From Bradyrhizobium canariense (GTDB lineage: Bacteria > Pseudomonadota > Alphaproteobacteria > Rhizobiales > Xanthobacteraceae): 64,000 bases of DNA. Each line of letters begins with the position of its first letter. Position 1 is the first letter of the stretch. The notes beneath the pieces were generated by a model. That model saw only the letters and a program-made list of their open reading frames with translations, had not been told where the DNA came from and made no database searches. The stretch is taken from NCBI RefSeq assembly GCF_018130465.1, contig NZ_JAFCKJ010000002.1:62001-126000 (forward strand), read 5' to 3'. The position numbers were made by a program, and so were the translations under genes. Shown one piece after another: positions 19,322 to 27,674 of the stretch.

Positions 19322-20029
19322 ATGAACAAGCCTGCCCTATTCGCCGCCGCTTTCGCCGCCACGCTGCTGGCAACGCCTGCATTCGCCGACGATGTCGTGT
19401 CCGCCATCTCGGTGAGCGGCGAAGCCACGGTTTCCGCAGCACCCGATCTCGCGCAGATTGATGCCGGCGTCGCCAACGACGCCAAGTCGGCGAAGGAAGC
19501 TTCAGACGCCAACAACGCCGCGATGGGCAAGGTGCTGCTGGCGCTGAAGGGCGCAGGCATTGCCGAGAAGGATTACCAGACCTCGCGGCTGTCGCTGCAG
19601 CCGCAATACGGCCAGAACAAATCCACCGGCGCCTCGCCCGTGGTCGGCTTCCGCGCCTCCAACCGCGTCACCGTGAAGATCCGCGACGTGACCAAGGTCG
19701 CCGGCATCATCGACACGCTGGTCGGCGCCGGCGCCAACGATATCGGCAACATCTCCTTCGAGGTGACGCAGGCCTCAAAGCTGCTCGACGATGCCCGCGA
19801 CAAGGCGGTCGCCGATGCCCGCCGCAAGGCCGAGATCTACGCCAAGGCCACCGGTGTCACACTGGGTGCGCCGCTCAGCGTCACGGAGGGCGGCGGTCCG
19901 GTGCCGCTGTTCAAGGGACGCATGGCCGCAGCTCCGATGGCCGCACCGCAGGCCGCGGTCGCGCCGGGTGAGGAAACGCTGTCGGTGACGGTGAATGTGA
20001 GCTGGGCGATCAAGGCGAAAGAGCAATAA
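19322..20029 (+). CDS. SIMPL (DUF541) domain exported protein
   Basis: The 235-residue protein has a signal peptide (cleavage near AFADDV) and a SIMPL domain: ISVSGEATVSAAPDLAQIDA, then SRLSLQPQYG, FRASNRVTVKIRD and the terminal VTVNVSWAIK. Family members are periplasmic or outer-membrane proteins of poorly defined function, linked to oxidative stress and to signalling-associated complexes. The ATG at 19322 lies five bases after the stop of the GyrI-like gene (a GTG at 19313 would overlap it), so the two are probably co-expressed. Confidence 0.88.
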   Translation: MNKPALFAAAFAATLLATPAFADDVVSAISVSGEATVSAAPDLAQIDAGVANDAKSAKEASDANNAAMGKVLLALKGAGIAEKDYQTSRLSLQPQYGQNKSTGASPVVGFRASNRVTVKIRDVTKVAGIIDTLVGAGANDIGNISFEVTQASKLLDDARDKAVADARRKAEIYAKATGVTLGAPLSVTEGGGPVPLFKGRMAAAPMAAPQAAVAPGEETLSVTVNVSWAIKAKEQ

Positions 20030-20030
20030 G

Positions 20031-20173
20031 TCTCGTGTCCCGGACGCGCTGCGGCACGCAGTGACGCTGCGCAGAGCCGGGACCCAGAAAGCAACACGGG
20101 AGACTCCCGCGGCATGGGCCCCGGCTCTGCAGCGCACCGTCGAAGAGACGCTGCGCTGCGTCCGGGGCACGAG
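20031..20173. repeat. Intergenic palindromic repeat, family D (copy 2)
   Basis: It starts TCTCGTGTCCCGGACGCG directly after the SIMPL stop codon and ends CGTCCGGGGCACGAG. The inner arms GCAGAGCCGGGACCCA and TGGGCCCCGGCTCTGC are also inverted. Confidence 0.85.
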
Positions 20174-20191
20174 CTGTGTGCATGGAGTGAG

Positions 20192-21256
20192 CTAAATCTC
20201 CACCACCTGCCCCGGCTTCATCGCTACAAACCTCTCCTGCGGAACCTTCGCGGCATCGAGCGCCTCGGCCAGCGCCTTGGCCGGCGCATCGATTGCCTCG
20301 TCGGTCAGCTGAAACGTTCCGTGGTGATGCCCGAGTGCGGCTTGCGCGCCGCAATCCGCCAGCGCCTTGACCGCGTCCTCCGGATTCATGTGCTGGTCGC
20401 GCATGAACCAGCGCGGCTCGTAGGCGCCGATCGGGAGGATCGCCAGACGTAACGGCCCGTGCTTCTCGGCGACGCGGCGGAAATGCGTGCCGTCGCCATA
20501 GCCGGAATCGCAGACGACGTAGATTTTCCCCGCAGGCGTCTCCAGCACGAAGCTGGCCCACAATGCCTTGTTGCGGTCGAACATGCCGCGCGCCGACCAG
20601 TGCCGGGTCGGCACCAGCGTCACGGCGATGCCGCCGCCGAGCTCGACGCGGTCGTGCCAGTCGAACGCTTCCACCCTGATCGTCGAATCGGTACCGCGCA
20701 TCGTGACGTCGTTGCCGAGCGGGGTGACCACGCGCGGGGCAAAATTCTTGGCGAGCCGCGACAGCGTCGCGACGTCGAGATGATCGTAATGGCCGTGCGA
20801 GACCATCACGACGTCGATCTTCGGCAGCTTGTCGAAGGCGATGCCGGGATCGTTATGCCGTTTCGGCCCGGCGAAGCTGACCGGCGAGACCCGCGTCGAC
20901 CAGACGGGATCGATCAGGATGTTGAGGCCGCCGGTCTGGATCAGCCAGCTGGCATGGCCGACGAAGGAGAGCCGCACCGTGTCGCCGTCGATGCGCTCCG
21001 GCGGGGTGTCGGCATGGGGGCTCGGCGCCCACTCCGGCCAGGCAGCGCGCTGTCGCTTGCCGCCGAACTGCCACCGCAGGACCTCACGAAGCGATTTCGG
21101 CGGCGCGCCGTCCGGATCAAAGAAGGTCAGGCCGTCAAAATGGTCGGAGGCGGGACCGTCATAGGTCTTCATGCGGGACATCCAAAGGGAGGGCACGCCG
21201 ACCAGTGCGCCAGCCCCGGCAAGCAGTCCGAAAAGGCGGCGGCGGGTGATCGGCAC
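20192..21256 (-). CDS. MBL-fold metallohydrolase (NAPE-PLD/UlaG-like), Tat-type N-terminus
   Basis: The 354-residue protein has the zinc motif SHGHYDHLD and further ligands in VPTRHWS and CDSGYGDG, placing it in the metallo-beta-lactamase superfamily near N-acyl-phosphatidylethanolamine phospholipase D and RomA. The N-terminus ITRRRLFGLLAGAGALVG is a candidate Tat signal or membrane anchor, so it may work in the periplasm on phospholipid-like phosphodiesters; the substrate is inferred only from the family. It is a single gene, convergent with the SIMPL gene across a repeat. Confidence 0.86.
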   Translation of the reverse strand: MPITRRRLFGLLAGAGALVGVPSLWMSRMKTYDGPASDHFDGLTFFDPDGAPPKSLREVLRWQFGGKRQRAAWPEWAPSPHADTPPERIDGDTVRLSFVGHASWLIQTGGLNILIDPVWSTRVSPVSFAGPKRHNDPGIAFDKLPKIDVVMVSHGHYDHLDVATLSRLAKNFAPRVVTPLGNDVTMRGTDSTIRVEAFDWHDRVELGGGIAVTLVPTRHWSARGMFDRNKALWASFVLETPAGKIYVVCDSGYGDGTHFRRVAEKHGPLRLAILPIGAYEPRWFMRDQHMNPEDAVKALADCGAQAALGHHHGTFQLTDEAIDAPAKALAEALDAAKVPQERFVAMKPGQVVEI

Positions 21257-21633
21257 GGGCGGGCTTCAGGGGCGGTGGCGGAGGTAAGTCATCACCGGCT
21301 ATATGGGCTAGGCCGGAGAAAAAGGAACCCGTGGCTGGAAGGCAAGCATTTTCAATGCCTTGACCTCAAAATCGCTCCGCCGCACCCTAACTTTCCTTGA
21401 CTTTCGGGCGTGGGCGGCGTTTAACGCGCGCACTTTCTCGGAAAGGCTTTCTTTTCGACCCGCCCACTGGCCCCGGAGGCCAGAGGCCAACGCCCGACAG
21501 CGCTGTGCGCCCTCGGGCGTAAAGGTGTTTGGAAGATCGCTTGCCAAGGAAGTGGTCATCCCCCGCGAAGGCGGCGGGGCACGACAGCGATGAACGCGGC
21601 AACCCTGCGCGAGCAGGACAAGGGACAACGGCA
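21257..21633 (+). promoter_or_regulatory. Leader region of the ffh operon
   Basis: No convincing gene is seen in these 377 bases. A sigma70-like promoter lies at 21397-21425, leaving a leader of about 200 bases. The leader has a CTGGCC-CCGGA-GGCCAG hairpin and, at about 21555-21585, a decayed half of the family E repeat (GTCATCCCCCGCGAAGGCG). A minus-strand frame of about 100 codons exists but has no ribosome site or recognisable domain. Confidence 0.5.
21397..21425 (+). promoter_or_regulatory. Sigma70-like promoter for ffh-rpsP-rimM-trmD-rplS
   Basis: TTGACT (21397-21402) and TTTAAC (21420-21425) are separated by exactly 17 bases. It is the best promoter match noted upstream of the operon. 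Confidence 0.5.
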
Positions 21634-23181
21634 TTGTTCGACAATCTGTCGGAACGGCTTGGCGGCATTCTCGATCGTCTGACGGGGCGCGGTGCGCTGA
21701 CCGAAAAGGACGTCGACGCCGCGATGCGCGAGGTGCGCCGCGCGCTGCTGGAGGCCGACGTCGCGTTAGAGGTGGTGCGCAGCTTCACCGAGCGGGTCCG
21801 CGAGCAGGCGATCGGCGCCACCGTCGTCAAGTCGGTCACACCCGGCCAGATGGTGGTCAAGATCGTCCATGACGAGCTGATCAACACGCTCGGCGCCGAA
21901 AGCCAGGCGATCGACATCAATTCCGTGCCGCCGGTGCCGATCATGATGGTCGGCCTGCAAGGCTCCGGCAAAACCACCACCACCGCAAAGCTCGCCCGTC
22001 GCATGGTCCAGCGCGACAAGCGCAAGGTGCTGATGGCCTCGCTCGACATCTACCGTCCCGCGGCGATGGAACAGCTGGCGGTACTTGGCCGCGACCTCGA
22101 CATTCCGACGCTGCCGATCGTCGCCGGCCAGCAGCCGGCTCAGATCGCGAAGCGCGCGATGGAGGCCGGCAAGCTCGGCGGCTACGACGTTGTGCTGCTC
22201 GACACCGCCGGCCGCACCACGCTCGACGAAGAGATGATGGCGGAAGCAGCAGCCATCAAAGCCGCCGCCAATCCGCATGAAGTGCTGCTGGTGGCAGACA
22301 GCCTCACCGGCCAGGACGCCGTCAACCTCGCCCGCGCCTTCGACGAGCGCGTCGGCCTCACCGGCATCGTGCTGACCCGCGTGGACGGCGACGGCCGTGG
22401 CGGCGCCGCGCTGTCGATGCGCGCGGTGACCGGCAAGCCGATCAAGCTGCTCGGCACCGGTGAAAAGACCGATGCGCTGGAGGATTTCCATCCCGACCGT
22501 ATTGCCGGCCGCATCCTCGGCATGGGCGACGTGGTGTCGCTGGTCGAACGCGCTGCCGCCAACATCGATGCCGAAAAGGCCGCGCGCACCGCCGAGCGGA
22601 TGCGCAAGGGTCAGTTCGACCTCAACGACATGCGCGAGCAGTTGCTGCAGATGGCCAATATGGGCGGCATCAGCGGCCTGATGGGCATGATGCCCGGCAT
22701 CGCCAAGATGAAGAACCAGATCGCGGCCGCGGGCATCGACGACAAGATTCTGAAGCGCCAGGTCGCAGTGATCGATTCCATGACGCGCGACGAGCGCCGT
22801 CATCCCGACCTGCTCAAGGCCAGCCGCAAGAAGCGTATCGCCGCAGGTTCCGGCCAAAGCGTCGAGCAGGTCAACAAGCTGCTCAAGATGCACCGGAACA
22901 TGGCCGACATGATGAAGGCCATGGGCTCGGGCAAGCGCGGCCCGCTCGCCGGCATCGCGCAGGCGATGGGTTTTGGCGGCGGCATGAAGCCGCCTTCGCC
23001 GGAAGAGATGAAGGCGCTGCAGGAGAAGATGCAGGGGGGCGGCGGACAAGGTCTGCCCAGTCTGCCGAAGGATTTGCCGGCCGGGCTGCGCACCGGTCTG
23101 CCGAACGTTCCCGGCCTGACCGGGCTGAGCGGCAAGCCGATGCTGCCGGGCCTCGGCGGTTTCCCCGGCAAGAAGAAATGA
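21634..23181 (+). CDS. ffh: Signal recognition particle protein Ffh (SRP54)
   Basis: The GTPase of the signal recognition particle binds 4.5S RNA and signal sequences and delivers ribosomes to FtsY (515 residues). N domain at residues 1-90; G domain with GLQGSGKTTTTAKLA, DTAGRTTLDEEM and TRVDGDGRGG; methionine-rich M domain from about 300, followed by a Gly/Pro/Leu-rich tail. The start is TTG 21634 (MFDNLSERLGG) with AAGGGA eight bases upstream; the longer frame to 21529 passes through leader and repeat sequence. It is the first gene of the translation operon. The SRP RNA gene is not here. Confidence 0.97.
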   Translation: MFDNLSERLGGILDRLTGRGALTEKDVDAAMREVRRALLEADVALEVVRSFTERVREQAIGATVVKSVTPGQMVVKIVHDELINTLGAESQAIDINSVPPVPIMMVGLQGSGKTTTTAKLARRMVQRDKRKVLMASLDIYRPAAMEQLAVLGRDLDIPTLPIVAGQQPAQIAKRAMEAGKLGGYDVVLLDTAGRTTLDEEMMAEAAAIKAAANPHEVLLVADSLTGQDAVNLARAFDERVGLTGIVLTRVDGDGRGGAALSMRAVTGKPIKLLGTGEKTDALEDFHPDRIAGRILGMGDVVSLVERAAANIDAEKAARTAERMRKGQFDLNDMREQLLQMANMGGISGLMGMMPGIAKMKNQIAAAGIDDKILKRQVAVIDSMTRDERRHPDLLKASRKKRIAAGSGQSVEQVNKLLKMHRNMADMMKAMGSGKRGPLAGIAQAMGFGGGMKPPSPEEMKALQEKMQGGGGQGLPSLPKDLPAGLRTGLPNVPGLTGLSGKPMLPGLGGFPGKKK

Positions 23182-23267
23182 GGAATTCGTCGCACGGGAT
23201 CGCAAGCATCCCGCGCAACGCGGAATACCAATCAATCGAACAAACCGTACTTTGAAGGAGAACTAAG

Positions 23268-23600
23268 ATGTCCGTCGTTATCCGCCTCGCTCGCGCAGGC
23301 ACCAAGAAGCGCCCCGTCTATCACGTCGTCGTCGCCGATTCGCGCTTTCCCCGCGATGGCCGCTTCATCGAGCGTCTCGGTTACTTCAACCCGCTGCTGC
23401 CGAAGGACAACGAGACCCGGCTGAAGCTCGACATGGACAAGGTGAAGGCCTGGCTCGCCAAGGGCGCTCAGCCGTCGGACCGTGTGTCGCGCTTCCTCGA
23501 CGCCGCCGGCGTCAAGAAGCGCGAAGCGCGCAGCAATCCCGAGAAGGCCGTGCCGCGCAAGGAACGCAAGGCGCAGGCCGAAGCCGCCGCGAAGGGTTAA
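23268..23600 (+). CDS. rpsP: 30S ribosomal protein S16
   Basis: The 110-residue S16 binds 16S rRNA early in 30S assembly. It begins [20 protein letters not shown] and has the family segment [15 protein letters not shown] basic Ala/Lys-rich tail of about 25 residues is typical for alphaproteobacteria. The ATG at 23268 follows GAAGGAGAAC, a strong ribosome site. It lies nine bases before rimM in the classic rpsP-rimM-trmD-rplS order. Confidence 0.98.
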   Translation: MSVVIRLARAGTKKRPVYHVVVADSRFPRDGRFIERLGYFNPLLPKDNETRLKLDMDKVKAWLAKGAQPSDRVSRFLDAAGVKKREARSNPEKAVPRKERKAQAEAAAKG

Positions 23601-23609
23601 GGCCAGACC

Positions 23610-24167
23610 ATGACGGCGCTGGTCTGCGTCGCGCGGATCGGCGCCGCGCATGGTGTGCGCGGCGCGGTCAAGCTGTGGACTTTCACAGAAGATCCCTTTG
23701 CCGTGCGGCGCTACGGTCTGCTCTCGTCCAAGGACGGCAAGCGCCAGTTCGAGGTCGCAACGGCGCGCGAGGCCAAAGATCATCTGGTTGCGACGTTCAA
23801 GGGCGTCACGACCCGCGATGAGGCCGAACGGCTCAACGGCATCGAGCTCTACGTCGCGCGCGAAAAGCTGCCCGCGACGGACGAGGACGAATATTACCAC
23901 ACCGATCTGATCGGGCTCGCCGCCGTCACCACGGATGGCGATGCGCTCGGCCGCGTGCTCGCGATCCACAATTTCGGCGCCGGCGACATCATCGAGATCG
24001 CGCCGCCCAAAGGCAGCACGCTGCTGCTGCCGTTCACGAACGCGGTGGTGCCCGAGGTCGACATCGCCGGCGGCCGCGTCGTGATCGCGCTACCGGCGGA
24101 AATCGCGGGCGAGGACAAAGATGGGGACCCCTCCCGGGGTCGTCCCGGCGAAAGCCGGGACCCATAA
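23610..24167 (+). CDS. rimM: Ribosome maturation factor RimM, repeat-extended C-terminus
   Basis: RimM binds S19 and assists 30S head maturation (185 residues). An N-terminal RimM domain ([20 protein letters not shown]) is followed by a PRC barrel with [25 protein letters not shown] and [20 protein letters not shown]. The native protein should end soon after about residue 170; the last ten or so residues ([10 protein letters not shown]) are encoded by the left arm of a family C palindromic repeat, which also supplies the stop codon. The repeat lies between rimM and trmD. Confidence 0.95.
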   Translation: MTALVCVARIGAAHGVRGAVKLWTFTEDPFAVRRYGLLSSKDGKRQFEVATAREAKDHLVATFKGVTTRDEAERLNGIELYVAREKLPATDEDEYYHTDLIGLAAVTTDGDALGRVLAIHNFGAGDIIEIAPPKGSTLLLPFTNAVVPEVDIAGGRVVIALPAEIAGEDKDGDPSRGRPGESRDP

Positions 24168-24258
24168 CCACAGGACGTGGTTTTTGGCTAAGCTGATGGC
24201 TCCAGCCGTCGCAAAATTGGCTGCGGTGGCTATGGGTCCCGGCCTTCGCCGGGACGAC
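24139..24258. repeat. Palindromic repeat inside the rimM-trmD operon, family C (copy 1)
   Basis: It starts GTCGTCCCGGCGAAAGCCGG at 24139 within the rimM reading frame and ends GCCTTCGCCGGGACGAC at 24258, 17 bases before the trmD start. Both arms are hairpins and the whole element can fold on itself. Confidence 0.92.
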
Positions 24259-24275
24259 GGAATCTTTGAAGCACA

Positions 24276-25031
24276 ATGACCAATCCCTCACCCTGGCGCG
24301 CGACGGTGCTGACGCTGTTTCCGGAGATGTTTCCGGGGCCGCTTGGCGTGAGCCTGGCCGGCCGGGCGCTGACTGGCGGGCTCTGGGAGCTGGAGGCGCG
24401 GGACATCCGGGCCTCGGCCACCGACCGCCACCGCAGCGTCGACGACACCCCGGCCGGCGGCGGGCCGGGCATGGTGCTTCGGGCCGATGTCTTGGCGGCG
24501 GCCGTTGATGCCGCCGAAAGCGAACAGGACCGGCCAAAACTGCTGATGAGCCCGAGGGGTCGGCCACTGACCCAGGCCCGGGTCCTGGAACTGGCCAGGG
24601 GTCCGGGTCCCCTGATCGTCTGCGGGCGGTTCGAAGGGGTGGACCAGCGCGTGATCGACGGGCGGGGCCTGGAGGAGGTCTCGATCGGCGATTACGTGCT
24701 CTCCGGCGGTGAAATCGCGGCCCTGGCCCTGATCGACGCCTGCGTGCGGCTGCTACCGGGCGTGATGGGCAAGGAAGCCTCGGGAACCGAGGAAAGCTTT
24801 TCGGACGGCCTGCTCGAATACCCCCAATACACCCGCCCGCAGCTGTTCGAGGGAACCCCGATCCCGGAGATCCTGACCTCCGGCGACCATGCCAAGGTCG
24901 CCAGCTGGCGGCGGGCGGAATCCGAGGCCCTGACGGCGGCCCGGCGACCGGATTTGTGGGCCCAGATCCCGAGCAAGGCCCCGAATCGGGCCGGACGCCA
25001 AAAAACGCCAAAAAACAAGACAGACGGGTGA
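24276..25031 (+). CDS. trmD: tRNA (guanine37-N1)-methyltransferase TrmD
   Basis: This SPOUT enzyme makes m1G37 in tRNAs and so prevents +1 frameshifts (251 residues). It shows [21 protein letters not shown] at the start, the [17 protein letters not shown] segment, and the knotted AdoMet site [13 protein letters not shown] and [20 protein letters not shown]. The gene is third in the ribosomal operon, preceded by a repeat in place of a normal short spacer; its ribosome site (GAAGCACA before ATG) is weak. Confidence 0.97.
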   Translation: MTNPSPWRATVLTLFPEMFPGPLGVSLAGRALTGGLWELEARDIRASATDRHRSVDDTPAGGGPGMVLRADVLAAAVDAAESEQDRPKLLMSPRGRPLTQARVLELARGPGPLIVCGRFEGVDQRVIDGRGLEEVSIGDYVLSGGEIAALALIDACVRLLPGVMGKEASGTEESFSDGLLEYPQYTRPQLFEGTPIPEILTSGDHAKVASWRRAESEALTAARRPDLWAQIPSKAPNRAGRQKTPKNKTDG

Positions 25032-25141
25032 CAAACGCTCCGGCTTGCCTTATAGCAGCGGCCACATCCGCAATGGCTGGATAAACGAATTTCGCGCAGC
25101 CCCCGTTTTCCAAGGCTGGGCGCGCCGATGGAGATTTACCC

Positions 25142-25528
25142 ATGAACCTGATCCAACAGCTCGAAAAAGAGCAATTCGACAAGCTCTCCGCCAACAAGGA
25201 GATTCCGGAATTCGGCCCCGGCGACACCGTGATCGTCAACGTGAAGGTCGTCGAAGGCGACCGCACCCGCGTGCAGGCCTATGAAGGCGTTTGCATCGGC
25301 CGTTCCGGCGGCGGTCTCAACGAGAGCTTCACGGTGCGCAAGATTTCGTACGGCGAAGGCGTGGAGCGCGTGTTCCCGGTGATGTCGCCGATGATCGACT
25401 CGATCAAGGTGGTGCGCCGCGGCAAGGTCCGTCGCGCCAAGCTCTATTATCTCCGCAACCTTCGCGGCAAGTCGGCCCGCATCGTCGAGAAGAAGCAGGA
25501 CCGCCCGGCTGCTGCCGTCAACGAGTAA
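25142..25528 (+). CDS. rplS: 50S ribosomal protein L19
   Basis: The 128-residue L19 sits at the 30S-50S interface. Diagnostic segments are [40 protein letters not shown] and [19 protein letters not shown]. It is the last gene of the operon and is followed by a strong terminator. Confidence 0.98.
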   Translation: MNLIQQLEKEQFDKLSANKEIPEFGPGDTVIVNVKVVEGDRTRVQAYEGVCIGRSGGGLNESFTVRKISYGEGVERVFPVMSPMIDSIKVVRRGKVRRAKLYYLRNLRGKSARIVEKKQDRPAAAVNE

Positions 25529-25554
25529 GCTCCGCTTACAGGCGAGTTTTAGAG

Positions 25555-25584
25555 AGCGCGGGGCCAAACCCCGCGCTTTTTTGT
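25555..25584 (+). terminator. Terminator of the ffh-rplS operon
   Basis: A 9-bp stem AGCGCGGGG/CCCCGCGCT with a CCAAA loop is followed by TTTTTTG, 26 bases after the rplS stop. Confidence 0.93.
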
Positions 25585-25646
25585 TGCGTCAGCCGTGCGC
25601 GTCAAAGCCCTCGCGATTCCAACTCGGCCTGCTATATATTCTTGGA

Positions 25647-25775
25647 ATGTTTCCAGATCTGACCAGCCTCTCGCCCGTCAAGCGCGTCGTCATCGACGAT
25701 CGCTCGCGGCTGCCTGGCCGGTTCTTCGGACGCTTCGCGACCTCGGCAACGTCAGAGCTTACGCGCGCAGCCTAA
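25647..25775 (+). CDS. Possible 42-residue ORF ahead of leuC
   Basis: ATG 25647 opens a 42-codon frame (MFPDLTSLSPVKRVV...) with the high-GC third positions of real genes in this genome. It has few leucines, so it is not a classical leu leader peptide. A TATATT hexamer at 25635-25640 lies so close that transcription from it would begin about at the ATG, which would make the message leaderless; no matching -35 is visible. It ends 78 bases before leuC. Real expression is uncertain. Confidence 0.3.
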   Translation: MFPDLTSLSPVKRVVIDDRSRLPGRFFGRFATSATSELTRAA

Positions 25776-25853
25776 AAGCTGCGCTGACGATTTTGTTGCC
25801 CGCGCCCCACCCGCGCATATCCGCTCTACACAACATTCCTGGAGCTGACGCTC

Positions 25854-27260
25854 ATGTCCAAGCCGACCACATTGTACGACAAGATCTGGAACGACCATCT
25901 GGTGCACGAAGCCGAGGACGGCACCTGCCTGCTCTATATCGATCGCCATCTGGTGCACGAGGTCACTTCACCGCAGGCGTTCGAAGGCCTGCGCGCCACC
26001 GGGCGCAAGGTGCATTCGCCGGAAAAGACGCTGGCCGTCGTCGACCACAACGTGCCGACCACCGACCGCACCAAGCCGAACCCCGACCCTGAAAGCATCG
26101 AGCAGATCAAGGCACTGGCCGACAACGCCAGGGAATTCGGCATCGAATATTACGACGAGTTCGACAAGCGTCAGGGCGTCGTCCACGTCATCGGCCCCGA
26201 GCAGGGCTTCACGCTGCCCGGCACCACCATCGTCTGCGGAGACAGCCACACCTCGACGCACGGCGCGTTCGGCGCGCTCGCGCACGGCATCGGCACCTCC
26301 GAGGTCGAGCACGTGCTGGCGACGCAGACGCTGATCCAGAAGAAGGCGAAGAACATGCGCGTCACCGTCGACGGCAAATTGCCGGATGGCGTGACGGGCA
26401 AGGACATCATCCTCGCGATCATCGGCGAGATCGGCACCGCGGGCGGCACCGGCTACGTGCTGGAATACGCCGGCGAGGCGATCCGCGCGCTCAGCATGGA
26501 AGGCCGCATGACGGTCTGCAACATGTCGATCGAGGGTGGCGCGCGCGCCGGCCTGGTCGCGCCGGACCAGAAGGCGTTCGACTTCCTGCGCGGCCGCCCG
26601 AAGGCACCGAAGGGCGCGGACTGGGATGCGGCGATGCGCTATTGGGAGAAACTTCGCTCCGACGAGGGCGCGCATTTCGACCACGAGCTGCGGCTCGATG
26701 CGGCAAAGCTGCCGCCGATCGTGACCTGGGGCACGAGCCCCGAGGACGTGATCTCGGTCACCGGCATCGTGCCCGACCCCGACAAGATCGCCGACGAGGC
26801 CAAGCGTCTCTCCAAGCACCGTGCCTTGAAGTACATGGGCCTGACCGCGGGCACGAAGATCACCGACATCAAGCTCGACCGCATCTTCATCGGCTCCTGC
26901 ACCAACGGCCGTATCGAGGATTTGCGCGCCGCCGCCAAGATCGCGGAAGGCAAGCAGGTCGCAGGCGGCGTCAACGCCATGGTCGTGCCGGGCTCCGGCC
27001 TCGTGAAGGAGCAGGCCGAGGCTGAAGGTCTGGACAAGATCTTCATCAAGGCCGGCTTCGAATGGCGCGAGCCCGGTTGCTCGATGTGCCTCGCGATGAA
27101 CCCCGACAAGCTGGCGCCGGAAGAGCGCTGCGCCTCGACCTCGAACCGCAATTTCGAGGGCCGCCAGGGCTTCAAGGGCCGCACCCATCTGGTGTCGCCG
27201 GCAATGGCCGCAGCCGCGGCGATCGCGGGTCATTTCGTGGATGTGCGGGAGTGGCGCTGA
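25854..27260 (+). CDS. leuC: 3-isopropylmalate dehydratase large subunit
   Basis: With LeuD it isomerises 2- to 3-isopropylmalate in leucine synthesis (468 residues). The [4Fe-4S] ligands are C349 (GSCTNG), C409 and C412 (PGCSMC), with aconitase-like spacing. Other family segments are [20 protein letters not shown] and [20 protein letters not shown]. It is separated from leuD (29610) by some 2.3 kb carrying five small genes, so the two subunits do not form a simple bicistron. Confidence 0.98.
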   Translation: MSKPTTLYDKIWNDHLVHEAEDGTCLLYIDRHLVHEVTSPQAFEGLRATGRKVHSPEKTLAVVDHNVPTTDRTKPNPDPESIEQIKALADNAREFGIEYYDEFDKRQGVVHVIGPEQGFTLPGTTIVCGDSHTSTHGAFGALAHGIGTSEVEHVLATQTLIQKKAKNMRVTVDGKLPDGVTGKDIILAIIGEIGTAGGTGYVLEYAGEAIRALSMEGRMTVCNMSIEGGARAGLVAPDQKAFDFLRGRPKAPKGADWDAAMRYWEKLRSDEGAHFDHELRLDAAKLPPIVTWGTSPEDVISVTGIVPDPDKIADEAKRLSKHRALKYMGLTAGTKITDIKLDRIFIGSCTNGRIEDLRAAAKIAEGKQVAGGVNAMVVPGSGLVKEQAEAEGLDKIFIKAGFEWREPGCSMCLAMNPDKLAPEERCASTSNRNFEGRQGFKGRTHLVSPAMAAAAAIAGHFVDVREWR

Positions 27261-27318
27261 GCCGCTCCCTGCAATTTGAGCGATCGCGGCAAACCGCCGT
27301 TAATCGGCAGCGCCGACA

Positions 27319-27351
27319 CTGCGTCCTCGCGACGGTTTCGCGGGGACGCAG
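27319..27351 (+). promoter_or_regulatory. Strong hairpin just upstream of a small ORF
   Basis: CTGCGTCCTCGCGA and TCGCGGGGACGCAG pair over 14 bp (one G·T) around a CGGTT loop. The right arm contains GGGGACG, the only ribosome-site-like element for the TTG start at 27355, so folding would hide it. There is no T run, so it is a poor intrinsic terminator for leuC. Confidence 0.5.
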
Positions 27352-27354
27352 CTC

Positions 27355-27564
27355 TTGGCCAACAAGCCTGAATATGTCGATCTGATCAGCGCGGCGACGC
27401 CCCAGCACCGGCGGCGCGCGGCACCGCTGCGCATGATCGCCAAGCCCGAGGTCGAGGAGACTTCGAAGCTCAGCCGCTGGCCGCCGGCGATGTTCAAGCA
27501 GTGGAAGCTGGAGAACCTCACACGCTGGACGTCGGCGACGTGGAAACTGAAGGATTGGATTTAG
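27355..27564 (+). CDS. Small hypothetical basic/Trp-rich protein
   Basis: I do not recognise this 69-residue protein. It starts at TTG 27355; no ATG is available after the in-frame TAA at 27301. The C-terminal half has a periodic tryptophan pattern (SRWPPAMFKQWKLENLTRW, then TWKLKDWI) and many Lys/Arg, giving an amphipathic character. Codon use is strongly GC3-biased like its neighbours, which argues that it is real. No signal peptide. It lies between leuC and a family H repeat. Confidence 0.5.
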   Translation: MANKPEYVDLISAATPQHRRRAAPLRMIAKPEVEETSKLSRWPPAMFKQWKLENLTRWTSATWKLKDWI

Positions 27565-27576
27565 GCGACGTTTTCC

Positions 27577-27661
27577 GTCATGGCCGGGCTCGTCCCGGCC
27601 ATCCACGTTCTTAGACTTGCACAGAAAGATCGTGGATGCCCGGGACAAGCCCGGGCATGAC
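27577..27661. repeat. Intergenic palindromic repeat, family H
   Basis: Left arm GTCATGGCCGGGCTCGTCCC begins at 27577 and continues GGCCATCCACG; right arm CGTGGATGCCCGGGACAAGC runs on to GCATGAC at 27661. The arms are imperfect inverted copies, each a hairpin. Confidence 0.85.
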
Positions 27662-27674
27662 GACACAACTCACA

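Noticed and set aside
21308-21634. Minus-strand small gene upstream of ffh
   Set aside because: It overlaps the ffh promoter and leader, has no ribosome site or domain, and includes repeat remnants.
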